8,871 bases of DNA from Methanomassiliicoccaceae archaeon UBA537 (GTDB lineage: Archaea > Thermoplasmatota > Thermoplasmata > Methanomassiliicoccales > Methanomethylophilaceae): NCBI GenBank assembly GCA_002504495.1, contig DATC01000098.1:6319-15189 (forward strand), in the 5' to 3' direction. The translations under genes were made by a program, and so were the position numbers. The first letter of the stretch is position 1. The number at the start of each line of letters is the position of its first letter. Of this stretch, positions 1 through 5,433 are shown in pieces. The notes under the pieces are model-generated. The model saw nothing but the letters and a program-made list of their open reading frames with translations. It did not search any database and was not told the origin of the DNA.

Positions 1-2
1 TC

Positions 3-170
3 GAGGCGATTGCCCATATGCGCCTCCATCTCGAACAGGATCCCGACGACCCGGACTCATGGTACGCGCTCGGCACCCTGCTCTGCAAGGCCGGAGACGT
101 CAAGGAAGGCTACAAGGCCTTCGACCGCGGAAGCCGGCTGGCCCAGAAGAAGGGCGGAAGGCGATCGCTC
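3..170 (+). CDS. TPR-repeat protein, 3' fragment
   Basis: The 5' part lies outside the window. The frame beginning at base 3 reads one good tetratricopeptide repeat: an acidic D-P-D-D-P-D segment, then W-Y-x-L-G-T-L-L, a G-D turn, and Y-K-A-F-D-R with small residues at the helix contacts. This fits the TPR consensus W-x2-L-G-x3 ... A-x3-(Y/F). TPRs are helical protein-protein interaction scaffolds; the partner cannot be told. TPR-like residues end at about base 158 in a K-K-G-G tail. No stop follows in this frame until 692, but everything after about 170 is the antisense of the convergent gene and reads as Arg-rich noise. The end given is therefore where coding evidence stops, not a stop codon. 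The cause may be a rearrangement, an indel or an assembly error. An internal ATG at 18 is not a credible start, because the reading continues upstream. Confidence 0.6.
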
Positions 171-1013
171 CGCCGGCGAATCGGCGAACAGGTCGTTTAT
201 CGCCTCTACGATCTCCGGCACGGTGGCACCCCACGGCACCTGCACCGTGTCGGGAGATGTCATGACATGTCCCTCCTTGACCTTGCAGCACTTGACGATG
301 GTCTTCTCCCCCGGACGGATGAAGTCCGCGGGACAGACCGAGATGAACGGAACGTCCTCCCCGTAGAGCTCCCTGTATATCCTTCTGGACAGATGGCACC
401 CTATGAGCGTCACCGGAATGTCGGGACGCTCGGAAGCGTCATCCAGGAAGAAGAACGGCTTCTCCGCGGACAGATGGGAGACGCGGCACGGGAACATGAC
501 TCCGGGCGTTTGCACATCCGGTATCCTCTCGGACATGTCGATTGTCCTCGTCTCCATCAGGATTGGGTGGTCTATGTATCCGGAATCCAATGCCCTCTGG
601 ACCAGGACCGCGAGCTTGGACGGCGACGGCGGGATGCTGTCCGTCACGACGAGCGTCAGAGGATGCATGTTGTGGACGAAGCTGATGTGTGAGAACATGC
701 CCCTCACCACGACGGTCTTTCCCGGGTGCTCGGACTGCAACCTCGCCATGGCAGGGGTGTTGAGGACATCCATCTCCGGATCCTCGACGAACACCGTGTC
801 CTTCGGCAGAGACAGGATCTCGAATCCGTCGGTCTTCCTGAATAGTCCGGGTCCCGCGATCTTGTGAAGGCGCACGACGGCATAGTCGTTCCCGTGATGA
901 AGGACCAGACTGTCCGTGCGCTTGTAGGCAACCCAGCCGTCCATCAGCTCCGAGATGCCCTCGCGCGTCAACGGAGCATCGACATCGCGCATCGAGACGT
1001 CCTTGCAATGCAT
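57..1013 (-). CDS. conserved-looking hypothetical protein
   Basis: A 318-residue ORF with steady codon use but no family I can name. It has no signal peptide or membrane segment, so it is probably cytoplasmic. It alternates beta-like stretches (V-V-V-R-G-M-F, L-T-L-V-V-T-D) with a segment holding A-E-K-P-F-F-F-L-D-D and V-T-L-I-G-C-H-L-S-R-R. A C-rich strand, T-I-V-K-C-C-K-V, comes near residue 235. Two starts compete. ATG 1013 sits about 26 bases from an AT-rich box (1034-1043), which would suit a leaderless message. ATG 992 has an AAGGA seven bases ahead of it. The final 33 or so residues, from about base 155 down to the TGA at 57, are antisense to the TPR gene and look unlike the rest (A/L/G/P-rich), so the natural C-terminus is probably near residue 285. 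Function unknown. Confidence 0.72.
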   Translation of the reverse strand: MHCKDVSMRDVDAPLTREGISELMDGWVAYKRTDSLVLHHGNDYAVVRLHKIAGPGLFRKTDGFEILSLPKDTVFVEDPEMDVLNTPAMARLQSEHPGKTVVVRGMFSHISFVHNMHPLTLVVTDSIPPSPSKLAVLVQRALDSGYIDHPILMETRTIDMSERIPDVQTPGVMFPCRVSHLSAEKPFFFLDDASERPDIPVTLIGCHLSRRIYRELYGEDVPFISVCPADFIRPGEKTIVKCCKVKEGHVMTSPDTVQVPWGATVPEIVEAINDLFADSPAERSPSALLLGQPASAVEGLVAFLDVSGLAEQGAERVP

Positions 1014-1033
1014 GGCACCCGGTAATCCCCGCC

Positions 1034-1043
1034 CAATATTTCA
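1034..1043 (-). promoter_or_regulatory. candidate TATA box for the hypothetical gene
   Basis: On the minus strand this reads GAAATATTGG, an AT-rich box in otherwise GC-rich sequence. Its centre is about 26 bases upstream of ATG 1013, the normal archaeal TATA-to-transcription-start distance. Prediction from spacing and composition only. Confidence 0.35.
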
Positions 1044-1090
1044 CTGGGATGATGAACGTCTAACACCCATTACAAAGATAACAAGAAGGG

Positions 1091-1102
1091 ATTATTATAA
1101 TA
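1091..1102 (+). promoter_or_regulatory. candidate TATA box for the LRR-AAA+ gene
   Basis: ATTATTATAATA is the most AT-rich stretch in the divergent intergenic region and lies about 24 bases ahead of the GTG at 1121, which would give a message with almost no leader. The box is nearly symmetric, so it could also act toward the minus strand. Nothing else is evident between 1014 and 1120. Confidence 0.45.
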
Positions 1103-1120
1103 CGATGTCATGGAAGACGT

Positions 1121-3172
1121 GTGAAATGCGCTTCCGAAGGCTGTATCACGTCGAACAAACGGAAACCCTGCAAGACCGGGTCGATCAGAATCGAGGTGCC
1201 CGCATGCATGGACGGGACTCCTACAAGAGAGATTGCTCCGAATGCGTACGCGGGCAACACGACTGTGAAGGAGATCATCCTGCCGGAAGGTCTGGAGAGG
1301 ATCGGCGACAGGGCCTTCGAAGGATGCTCCGAACTCAGGGAGATCGTCCTACCGTCCACATTGAAGGCCATCGGGGACAGCGCGTTCGAAGGATGCTCCC
1401 GCCTATGGGAGGCGATCCTCCCCGAGGGTTTGAGATGCATAGGGAGCAGCGCATTTCGCGGCTGCATGCGCATGGACTCTCCCAGAATTCCGAAGACCGT
1501 GGAAAGGATCGGAGACCGCGCATTCGGCGGATGCTTGTCGATAAGGTCGTTCATCGTGGACGGTTGCTCCAAATCGTTCTCGTGCATAGGCCCGGCCCTG
1601 ATAAAGACGGACGGCTCCACCCTTGTATGCTGGGGCGCCGGAGACCAATCGGACCGCATAGGGCTCCCTGAGTTCATAGAGTCCATAAGGCCGGGAGCAT
1701 TCGAAGGCTGTTCGGTCAAATCGATCGTCCTGCCTGAATCGCTGATGCACGCCGATGCGGATTCCTTCTCCGGATGCCGCTCGCTCGAATCCGTGGAACT
1801 GTTCTGGTCCTCACCTTGCTTCTCCACGGACAAGGGCATCCTCTACACGAAAGGCATGGGGGAGCTTCTGTTCTGTCCGCCGTCGATAGCCCTCCTCGAG
1901 ATCCATATGACTGAGGCAGTCAGATCCATAGCGTCCCGCGCGTTCGAAGGATGTGACAACATAAGATTGCTCGATTTCCCGCAAGGTCTGAGAATCATAG
2001 GAGATGACGCTTTCACAGGGATGGATAGGCTCATGGTGCTCTGCATACCGCCGGGCATGAAGGCATCTCTGCCGTACGAACTCTACGACTACGACGAAAC
2101 GCCACTTTCCAAGGAGGAATCGTGCGGCAAGGAGTACTTGCTGAAGAACGGCAGATTCGTGGTGAACCGCGAATACGAGGACGATGCCGACTCCGATGAG
2201 GAGCGGAACGATTCCCATGCAGACCTGTTGAAAGAATGCAACACGCTGATCAACAACCTCATCGACATGCCAGAATCCGAGGAAACCGTATTTCGTCCGA
2301 TCCAAGGCGTGACCACCACTTTGAAGGACGTGGCCGGCAACTCCGAGATGAAGGCGGAGATAATGGACCGCCTCGTGCTTCCCACGCTCCATCCGGAGAT
2401 ATTCAAGAAATACGATATTCCGACCCGCACGGGAATCGTGATGTACGGTCCGCCGGGCACCGGGAAGACCCTTATCGCAAGGGCGATCGCAGGAGAGCTC
2501 GATGCGGCGTTCTATTCGGTCAAGGCCTCCGACATCCTGGGAAAGTACGTCGGAGACGACGAGAAGCGCATAAGAGACCTCTTCGAATCCGCCAGAAGCC
2601 ATGACAGAGCAGTGGTGTTCTTCGATGATTTTGACAGCATCGGATCATCCAGAGGCAGCAGCCAGGAGCCGTGGAGGGACTCTCTGGTCAATGAACTCCT
2701 GACGCAGATGGACGGCTTGGAAACCAGTAGCGGATGCCTTCTCGTAATCGCCGCCACCAATCGGCCTTGGAATCTGGATTCGGCTCTGACAAGACCGGGC
2801 CGCTTCGACAGAATGATCGAGGTGCCGCTGCCGGACCGTGAGGCGCGCGCCGAGATATTCAAGCTGAATCTGTCGCAGGTGCCTCATAAGGGAAGGATAT
2901 CCTACGCCGATCTCGCGGATTCGACCAAGGGATACAGCGGCGCCGATATAGCCGAAGCATGCAGGAAGGCTAAGATCCTGCGCGCACGGATCGAATCGGA
3001 AGGAGGAACCGAAGGACTCACCATGAAGGATGTCCGCGATGCGCTCAAAAGAACGAATCCGTCCGTCTCGGAAGCGGACCTCAAGAAGATAAGGGAGTTC
3101 GCAGAGACAGGCAGGGTCCTCGAAGGGGCCTATGCACCGACGAGGATCCAGGACCTGTCAGGATACAGATGA
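1121..3172 (+). CDS. BspA-like LRR / AAA+ ATPase fusion protein
   Basis: 683 residues in two parts. Residues about 22-315 are BspA-type leucine-rich repeats (LRR_5 family), with recurring units such as I-L-P-E-G-L-x-x-I-G-D-x-A-F-E-G-C. An acidic linker (about 345-390) follows, then a classical AAA+ ATPase: Walker A G-P-P-G-T-G-K-T at 443-450, pore loop K-Y-V-G at 475-478, Walker B V-V-F-F-D-D at 498-503, sensor-1 N547, Arg fingers R558 and R561 in R-P-G-R-F-D-R, and sensor-2 G-Y-S-G-A-D at 604-609. The ATPase belongs to the CDC48/FtsH/Vps4 group that threads or remodels proteins, presumably as a hexamer. The Walker B Glu is Asp (D503). There is no signal peptide or membrane helix, so the LRRs are cytoplasmic, unlike typical secreted BspA proteins; they may select substrates. 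The GTG start is chosen because the first repeat begins near residue 22, no in-frame ATG lies upstream, and GGAAG precedes it. Domains certain, role inferred. Confidence 0.95.
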   Translation: MKCASEGCITSNKRKPCKTGSIRIEVPACMDGTPTREIAPNAYAGNTTVKEIILPEGLERIGDRAFEGCSELREIVLPSTLKAIGDSAFEGCSRLWEAILPEGLRCIGSSAFRGCMRMDSPRIPKTVERIGDRAFGGCLSIRSFIVDGCSKSFSCIGPALIKTDGSTLVCWGAGDQSDRIGLPEFIESIRPGAFEGCSVKSIVLPESLMHADADSFSGCRSLESVELFWSSPCFSTDKGILYTKGMGELLFCPPSIALLEIHMTEAVRSIASRAFEGCDNIRLLDFPQGLRIIGDDAFTGMDRLMVLCIPPGMKASLPYELYDYDETPLSKEESCGKEYLLKNGRFVVNREYEDDADSDEERNDSHADLLKECNTLINNLIDMPESEETVFRPIQGVTTTLKDVAGNSEMKAEIMDRLVLPTLHPEIFKKYDIPTRTGIVMYGPPGTGKTLIARAIAGELDAAFYSVKASDILGKYVGDDEKRIRDLFESARSHDRAVVFFDDFDSIGSSRGSSQEPWRDSLVNELLTQMDGLETSSGCLLVIAATNRPWNLDSALTRPGRFDRMIEVPLPDREARAEIFKLNLSQVPHKGRISYADLADSTKGYSGADIAEACRKAKILRARIESEGGTEGLTMKDVRDALKRTNPSVSEADLKKIREFAETGRVLEGAYAPTRIQDLSGYR

Positions 3173-3187
3173 CGGCTCCGGGCCGTC
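3171..3187. terminator. short hairpin between convergent genes
   Basis: GACGGC (3171-3176) pairs with GCCGTC (3182-3187) around a 5-base loop, overlapping the stop of the LRR-AAA+ gene and lying just beyond the end of the TBP-like gene. It has no T-tract on either side, so it is a weak candidate for a shared terminator. Confidence 0.3.
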
Positions 3188-3195
3188 GTCCTATA

Positions 3196-3465
3196 TCAGC
3201 TCATCAGGCTGGCGGCCCTGAGCTCGGCAGCGATCTTGTCGACCGCACGGGTGACATCGCCGGGGACCTTCGCTCCGGTGCACACCATCTTGCCGGATCC
3301 GAAGAGCAGGACGACCACCTTGGGATCATCCAGCCTGTAGACGAGACCGGGGAACTGCTGGGGGTTGTACTCCGCTCCGTCAAGAGCCTCTTCGATCTTG
3401 TTGAGATCGAGCTCCTGTCCAAGATAGGTGGAAGCCACCACATTCTCGATATTCATCTTTGCCAT
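3196..3465 (-). CDS. single-repeat TATA-binding protein (half TBP)
   Basis: An 89-residue protein that is one complete TBP repeat and nothing more; archaeal TBPs are normally about 180 residues with two repeats. The motifs I-E-N-V-V-A-S-T, A-E-Y-N-P-Q-Q-F-P-G-L-V-Y-R-L, L-L-F-G-S-G-K and V-C-T-G-A-K are unmistakable. N8, V10, F38, F55, V61 and T63 match, with identical spacing, the DNA-contacting and intercalating residues of a TBP repeat (yeast N69, V71, F99, F116, V122, T124). The stirrup reads N-P-Q-Q rather than the Glu-rich version used by the C-terminal repeat to hold TFIIB/TFB. No second repeat fits: the LRR-AAA+ gene ends 23 bases past the TGA, and promoter sequence lies upstream. It may form a homodimeric saddle, pair with another TBP, or regulate. 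ATG 3465 lies at the leaderless distance from the TATA boxes; ATG 3456 is an alternative. Confidence 0.93.
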   Translation of the reverse strand: MAKMNIENVVASTYLGQELDLNKIEEALDGAEYNPQQFPGLVYRLDDPKVVVLLFGSGKMVCTGAKVPGDVTRAVDKIAAELRAASLMS

Positions 3466-3483
3466 CAGATCACTATCGTGTGG

Positions 3484-3503
3484 ATTTAAATATCGTTTAT
3501 AAA
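3484..3503 (-). promoter_or_regulatory. two tandem TATA-like boxes before the half-TBP gene
   Basis: On the minus strand, CTTTATAAAC (3495-3504) and ATATTTAAAT (3484-3493) lie about 34 and 24 bases from ATG 3465. Either would give a leader of 0-7 bases, and no Shine-Dalgarno sequence is present. Two boxes in a row before a TBP-like gene could allow self-regulation, which is speculation. Confidence 0.6.
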
Positions 3504-3656
3504 GATTGTCACTGAAGTGGGGATTGGTGTTGAATTTCTAACGTTTGCGCACCTGTTCAAGGATTGTCGGACCACGTGCATAGACGCCCGCAAGATCCGA
3601 AAAAGACGGCATGGGATTGTTATACGCCTTCGTCCAACGTCTGTACGGTTGATGGC

Positions 3657-3899
3657 ATGACATCCGAATCGATGGAATCGTTCTCGAGGCTGAGCATCGT
3701 CTTCGCAGGAAACGGGAGGCTGGATGCCCCTGTGCTCCTCGAACTGGGCAGATATCCCGACGGCACTGCGATGCTACGCGAGGTAACGGATGAATTGGAC
3801 AAGATGGGAGTGGGCGAATCTCGTGACAATAGGATTATGAGCGATGCGATCGATTCAGCATCATGGCGAACGAAGAGGCTTCCAATCCCCTGCCATTGA
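3657..3899 (+). CDS. small hypothetical ORF, doubtful
   Basis: An 80-residue reading from ATG 3657 (the frame is open further up to a TTG at 3564). Residues 9-60 look protein-like, with L-S-I-V-F-A-G-N-G, V-L-L-E-L-G-R-Y and V-T-D-E-L-D-K-M, while the last 20 or so are poor and overlap the next gene by 37 bases. A TTATAC at 3620-3625 could serve as its TATA box. No family is recognised. It may be a real small gene, a decayed remnant, or non-coding leader of the acidic-protein gene. The opposite strand has an open frame here too, Ser-rich and less convincing. Confidence 0.35.
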   Translation: MTSESMESFSRLSIVFAGNGRLDAPVLLELGRYPDGTAMLREVTDELDKMGVGESRDNRIMSDAIDSASWRTKRLPIPCH

Positions 3900-4384
3900 T
3901 CGAGGACATCAGATCCAAAACGACTATCCCGGTGTTCGAAGTTACAGATGACCTTCCGGAACTCGAAGGACCCAGCGTGATCGGTTCGAACGACATGGAA
4001 TCGCTCCTGTCATTCGCCATGGCCGTGGACGCCAAGGTGATGTTCGTCCAATACGACTACCTGGACATGACGGACTACATCGTGGATCCCGCGGACTATT
4101 CTTTCGATGAGGTCTTCGATGAGGATGAGACGCTGGACGTCATGCACGAAATATACGAACACAACCAAGACGTCTGCGAATTGTTCGATTCCGACGATGC
4201 GAACAGACCCGTCGCCTGCTCCATCTACGTGATGTACGAGGGATCGCCCTACGGAATATTCTGCGAGGACATCGAACTCATCGAGTCTTTCGGCGAAACA
4301 GCCGACGAATACATGACTCAGGTACTCTACGACTTCCTGTTCGAAGATGATTCCGAAGAAGAACCGGAATCCGACGAAGCCTGA
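3863..4384 (+). CDS. very acidic hypothetical protein
   Basis: 173 residues that I do not recognise. By count there are 49 Asp/Glu against only 4 Lys/Arg, so the isoelectric point must be very low. The acid residues are spread throughout, with a concentrated block near residues 80-90 (F-D-E-V-F-D-E-D-E-T) and an acidic tail, D-D-S-E-E-E-P-E-S-D-E-A. Hydrophobic strands (A-K-V-M-F-V-Q-Y, C-S-I-Y-V-M-Y-E-G, Y-G-I-F-C-E-D) suggest a folded cytosolic domain rather than a disordered chain. There is no signal or membrane segment. ATG 3863 is chosen because the frame is closed by TAG at 3830 and an AT-rich GGATTATG lies about 27 bases upstream, fitting a leaderless message. It is followed directly by a strong terminator. 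A nucleic-acid mimic or a metal- or protein-buffering role is conceivable but unproven. Confidence 0.8.
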   Translation: MANEEASNPLPLIEDIRSKTTIPVFEVTDDLPELEGPSVIGSNDMESLLSFAMAVDAKVMFVQYDYLDMTDYIVDPADYSFDEVFDEDETLDVMHEIYEHNQDVCELFDSDDANRPVACSIYVMYEGSPYGIFCEDIELIESFGETADEYMTQVLYDFLFEDDSEEEPESDEA

Positions 4385-4390
4385 ATATCA

Positions 4391-4431
4391 TGCCGGACGG
4401 GTCTATTCTCCGTCCGGCACACCATTTTTTT
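4391..4431 (+). terminator. hairpin plus T-tract terminator
   Basis: TGCCGGACGG (4391-4400) pairs perfectly over 10 bp with CCGTCCGGCA (4410-4419) around a 9-base loop, followed by seven T (4425-4431). It starts 6 bases after the stop of the acidic-protein gene. The bases from 4432 to 4530 contain nothing I can identify. Confidence 0.8.
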
Positions 4432-4530
4432 AATAGCGGAACTGAGTCGGAATGCATCCACGCTCGAATCCCATCATGGCTTCGCAGGAATTAGCGCGAA
4501 CGATATTCGAAATCAACACAATCTAAGAGA

Positions 4531-4604
4531 TGGAGTCGGGGGAGGGAGTTGAACCCCCATAAACGGATCTGCAGTCCGCCCCATGGCCGCTGTGGTACCC
4601 CGAC
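4531..4604 (-). tRNA. tRNA-Cys (anticodon GCA)
   Basis: On the minus strand the acceptor stem GTCGGGG (4604-4598) pairs with CCCCGAC (4541-4535) over all 7 bp. The anticodon arm is GCGGA / loop CTGCAGA / TCCGT, giving anticodon GCA. The T arm is GGGGG / TTCAACT / CCCTC, with one G-U pair. The discriminator base is T (U73), a known identity element for cysteine tRNA, and CCA is encoded at 4533-4531. No intron is seen. It stands alone, between the terminator of the acidic-protein gene and the transporter promoter. Confidence 0.96.
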
Positions 4605-4627
4605 CTAAACCTCCCCATTGGTTGCTT

Positions 4628-4638
4628 CTATAAAATAG
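4628..4638 (-). promoter_or_regulatory. TATA box of tRNA-Cys
   Basis: TATAAAATA at 4629-4637 (TATTTTATA on the minus strand) is centred about 29 bases upstream of the tRNA 5' end, as expected of an archaeal tRNA promoter. Confidence 0.6.
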
Positions 4639-4706
4639 TGACCCCGACGAATCGGCAATGCACGACTCCGATTCCGGAAGAAGAAGATATCGTGTTGTTC
4701 ATAATG

Positions 4707-4736
4707 TCGTCGATAGTCGACTATCATATTCGACGA
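4707..4736. promoter_or_regulatory. nested palindromes upstream of the transporter promoter
   Basis: A perfect 14-base palindrome GATAGTCGACTATC (4712-4725) overlaps a second inverted repeat, TCGTCGA (4707-4713) against TCGACGA (4730-4736). The block ends about 10 bases ahead of the TATA-like box of the transporter gene, a usual place for an archaeal activator or repressor site. The binding protein is unknown. Confidence 0.4.
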
Positions 4737-4745
4737 TTGATAATG

Positions 4746-4766
4746 TTAAATACGGAACAGTGTTCC
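4746..4766 (+). promoter_or_regulatory. TATA-like box and operator-like repeat before satP-type gene
   Basis: TTAAATA (4746-4752) is about 25 bases before ATG 4774, so the message would be leaderless. Directly after it lies GGAACAGTGTTCC (4754-4766), a perfect inverted repeat with 5-base arms and a 3-base centre. It falls between the box and the predicted transcription start, where a bound repressor would block polymerase. Confidence 0.5.
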
Positions 4767-4773
4767 CTCGAAC

Positions 4774-5334
4774 ATGGCCGACAATGGAAGTATGCCGACC
4801 AAGACTGCGAATCCTGCACCGTTGGGATTGCTGGGATTCGGAATGACCACGGTATTGCTCTCCCTCCATAATGCGGATGTCCTGCCTTTAGATGGAGTGA
4901 CTCTGATGATGGGCGTGTTCTGCGGAGGACTCGCCCAACTGATCGCCGGAATCATGGAGTATCGGAACGGGAACACCTTCGGAACCGTTGCGTTCACGTT
5001 ATACGGGATATTCTGGCTCGCACTGATCGGAATCAAGCTCGATATCTCCGGTGCCGGATCGTGCGGAGATACGATGGGCGCGTTCTGTCTGTTATGGGGC
5101 ATTCTCACTCTGTTCCTGTTCATAGGAACCCTCAAGGGCCGTGTATCCACGAGATTCGTCTTCCTGTCCCTTGCCGCCACCTTCTTCGTCCTCTCGGCAG
5201 CCGACTTCTCCGGATCCGAGACGCTGACGTGCATCGCCGGCATCATCGGAATCATCTGCGGATTGTCCGCGATGTACACGGCATTCGCCGAGATCCTCTC
5301 AGAACAGTTCGAAAAGGACCTGCTGCCGTTCTGA
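4774..5334 (+). CDS. satP: acetate uptake transporter, GPR1/FUN34/YaaH family
   Basis: 186 residues, close to the family's usual length. The signature N-P-A-P-L-G-L-L-G-F-G stands at 13-23, followed by G-G-L-A-Q-L-I-A-G (51-59), E-Y-R-N-G-N-T-F-G (62-70) and F-T-L-Y-G-I-F-W (74-81), which are the hallmark blocks of these acetate/succinate channel-like transporters. Six hydrophobic helices can be placed at roughly 15-32, 43-61, 70-88, 101-119, 127-143 and 151-172, giving an integral cytoplasmic-membrane protein. Characterised members (E. coli SatP, fungal Ady2/GPR1, and archaeal homologues) move acetate, probably with protons. In a hydrogenotrophic or methylotrophic archaeon, acetate import for carbon assimilation would make sense; this is inference. 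It has its own promoter with palindromic elements, and nothing co-transcribed is evident. Substrate is not fixed by sequence alone. Confidence 0.93.
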   Translation: MADNGSMPTKTANPAPLGLLGFGMTTVLLSLHNADVLPLDGVTLMMGVFCGGLAQLIAGIMEYRNGNTFGTVAFTLYGIFWLALIGIKLDISGAGSCGDTMGAFCLLWGILTLFLFIGTLKGRVSTRFVFLSLAATFFVLSAADFSGSETLTCIAGIIGIICGLSAMYTAFAEILSEQFEKDLLPF

Positions 5335-5344
5335 AACATTTTCT

Positions 5345-5373
5345 GCGTCCGTTCGGAGATCCCGAATGGACGC
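5345..5373. terminator. 12-bp hairpin after the acetate transporter
   Basis: GCGTCCGTTCGG (5345-5356) pairs with CCGAATGGACGC (5362-5373), with one G-T pair and a 5-base loop, starting 10 bases after the transporter stop. No T-tract follows on the plus strand, so its role in termination is uncertain. Confidence 0.4.
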
Positions 5374-5399
5374 CTCATACCGCATAGCGGGAGAGCTGG

Positions 5400-5406
5400 A
5401 TATATA
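5400..5406 (+). promoter_or_regulatory. TATA box of the ABC exporter operon
   Basis: ATATATA at 5400-5406 in GGATATATACTCC is centred about 30 bases before ATG 5434, giving a leader of only a few bases. This favours ATG 5434 over the in-frame TTG at 5422 as the ATPase start. Confidence 0.55.
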
Positions 5407-5433
5407 CTCCAATACGATTCCTTGACGATTCGG

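Noticed and set aside
171..692. Continuation of the plus-strand TPR reading frame to 692
   Set aside because: It is antisense to the well-formed minus-strand gene and reads as Arg/His-rich noise with no TPR features.
1108..1839. Long minus-strand ORF of 243 codons opposite the LRR region
   Set aside because: Its repeated pattern (P-S-N-A-L-S-P-M and variants) is just the antisense of the LRR repeats; the sense strand encodes clear LRR_5 units.
1240..2000. Regular DNA repeats that might suggest a CRISPR or tandem-repeat array
   Set aside because: The repetition comes from degenerate LRR coding units of about 69 bases without conserved direct repeats or spacers.
1811..2602. Minus-strand ORF of 263 codons opposite the LRR-AAA+ linker and Walker A
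   Set aside because: The sense strand carries invariant AAA+ motifs, and this frame resembles no family.
4638..4871. Small plus-strand ORFs between tRNA-Cys and the transporter
   Set aside because: They cross the promoter palindromes and the transporter start in another frame and have no protein-like pattern.
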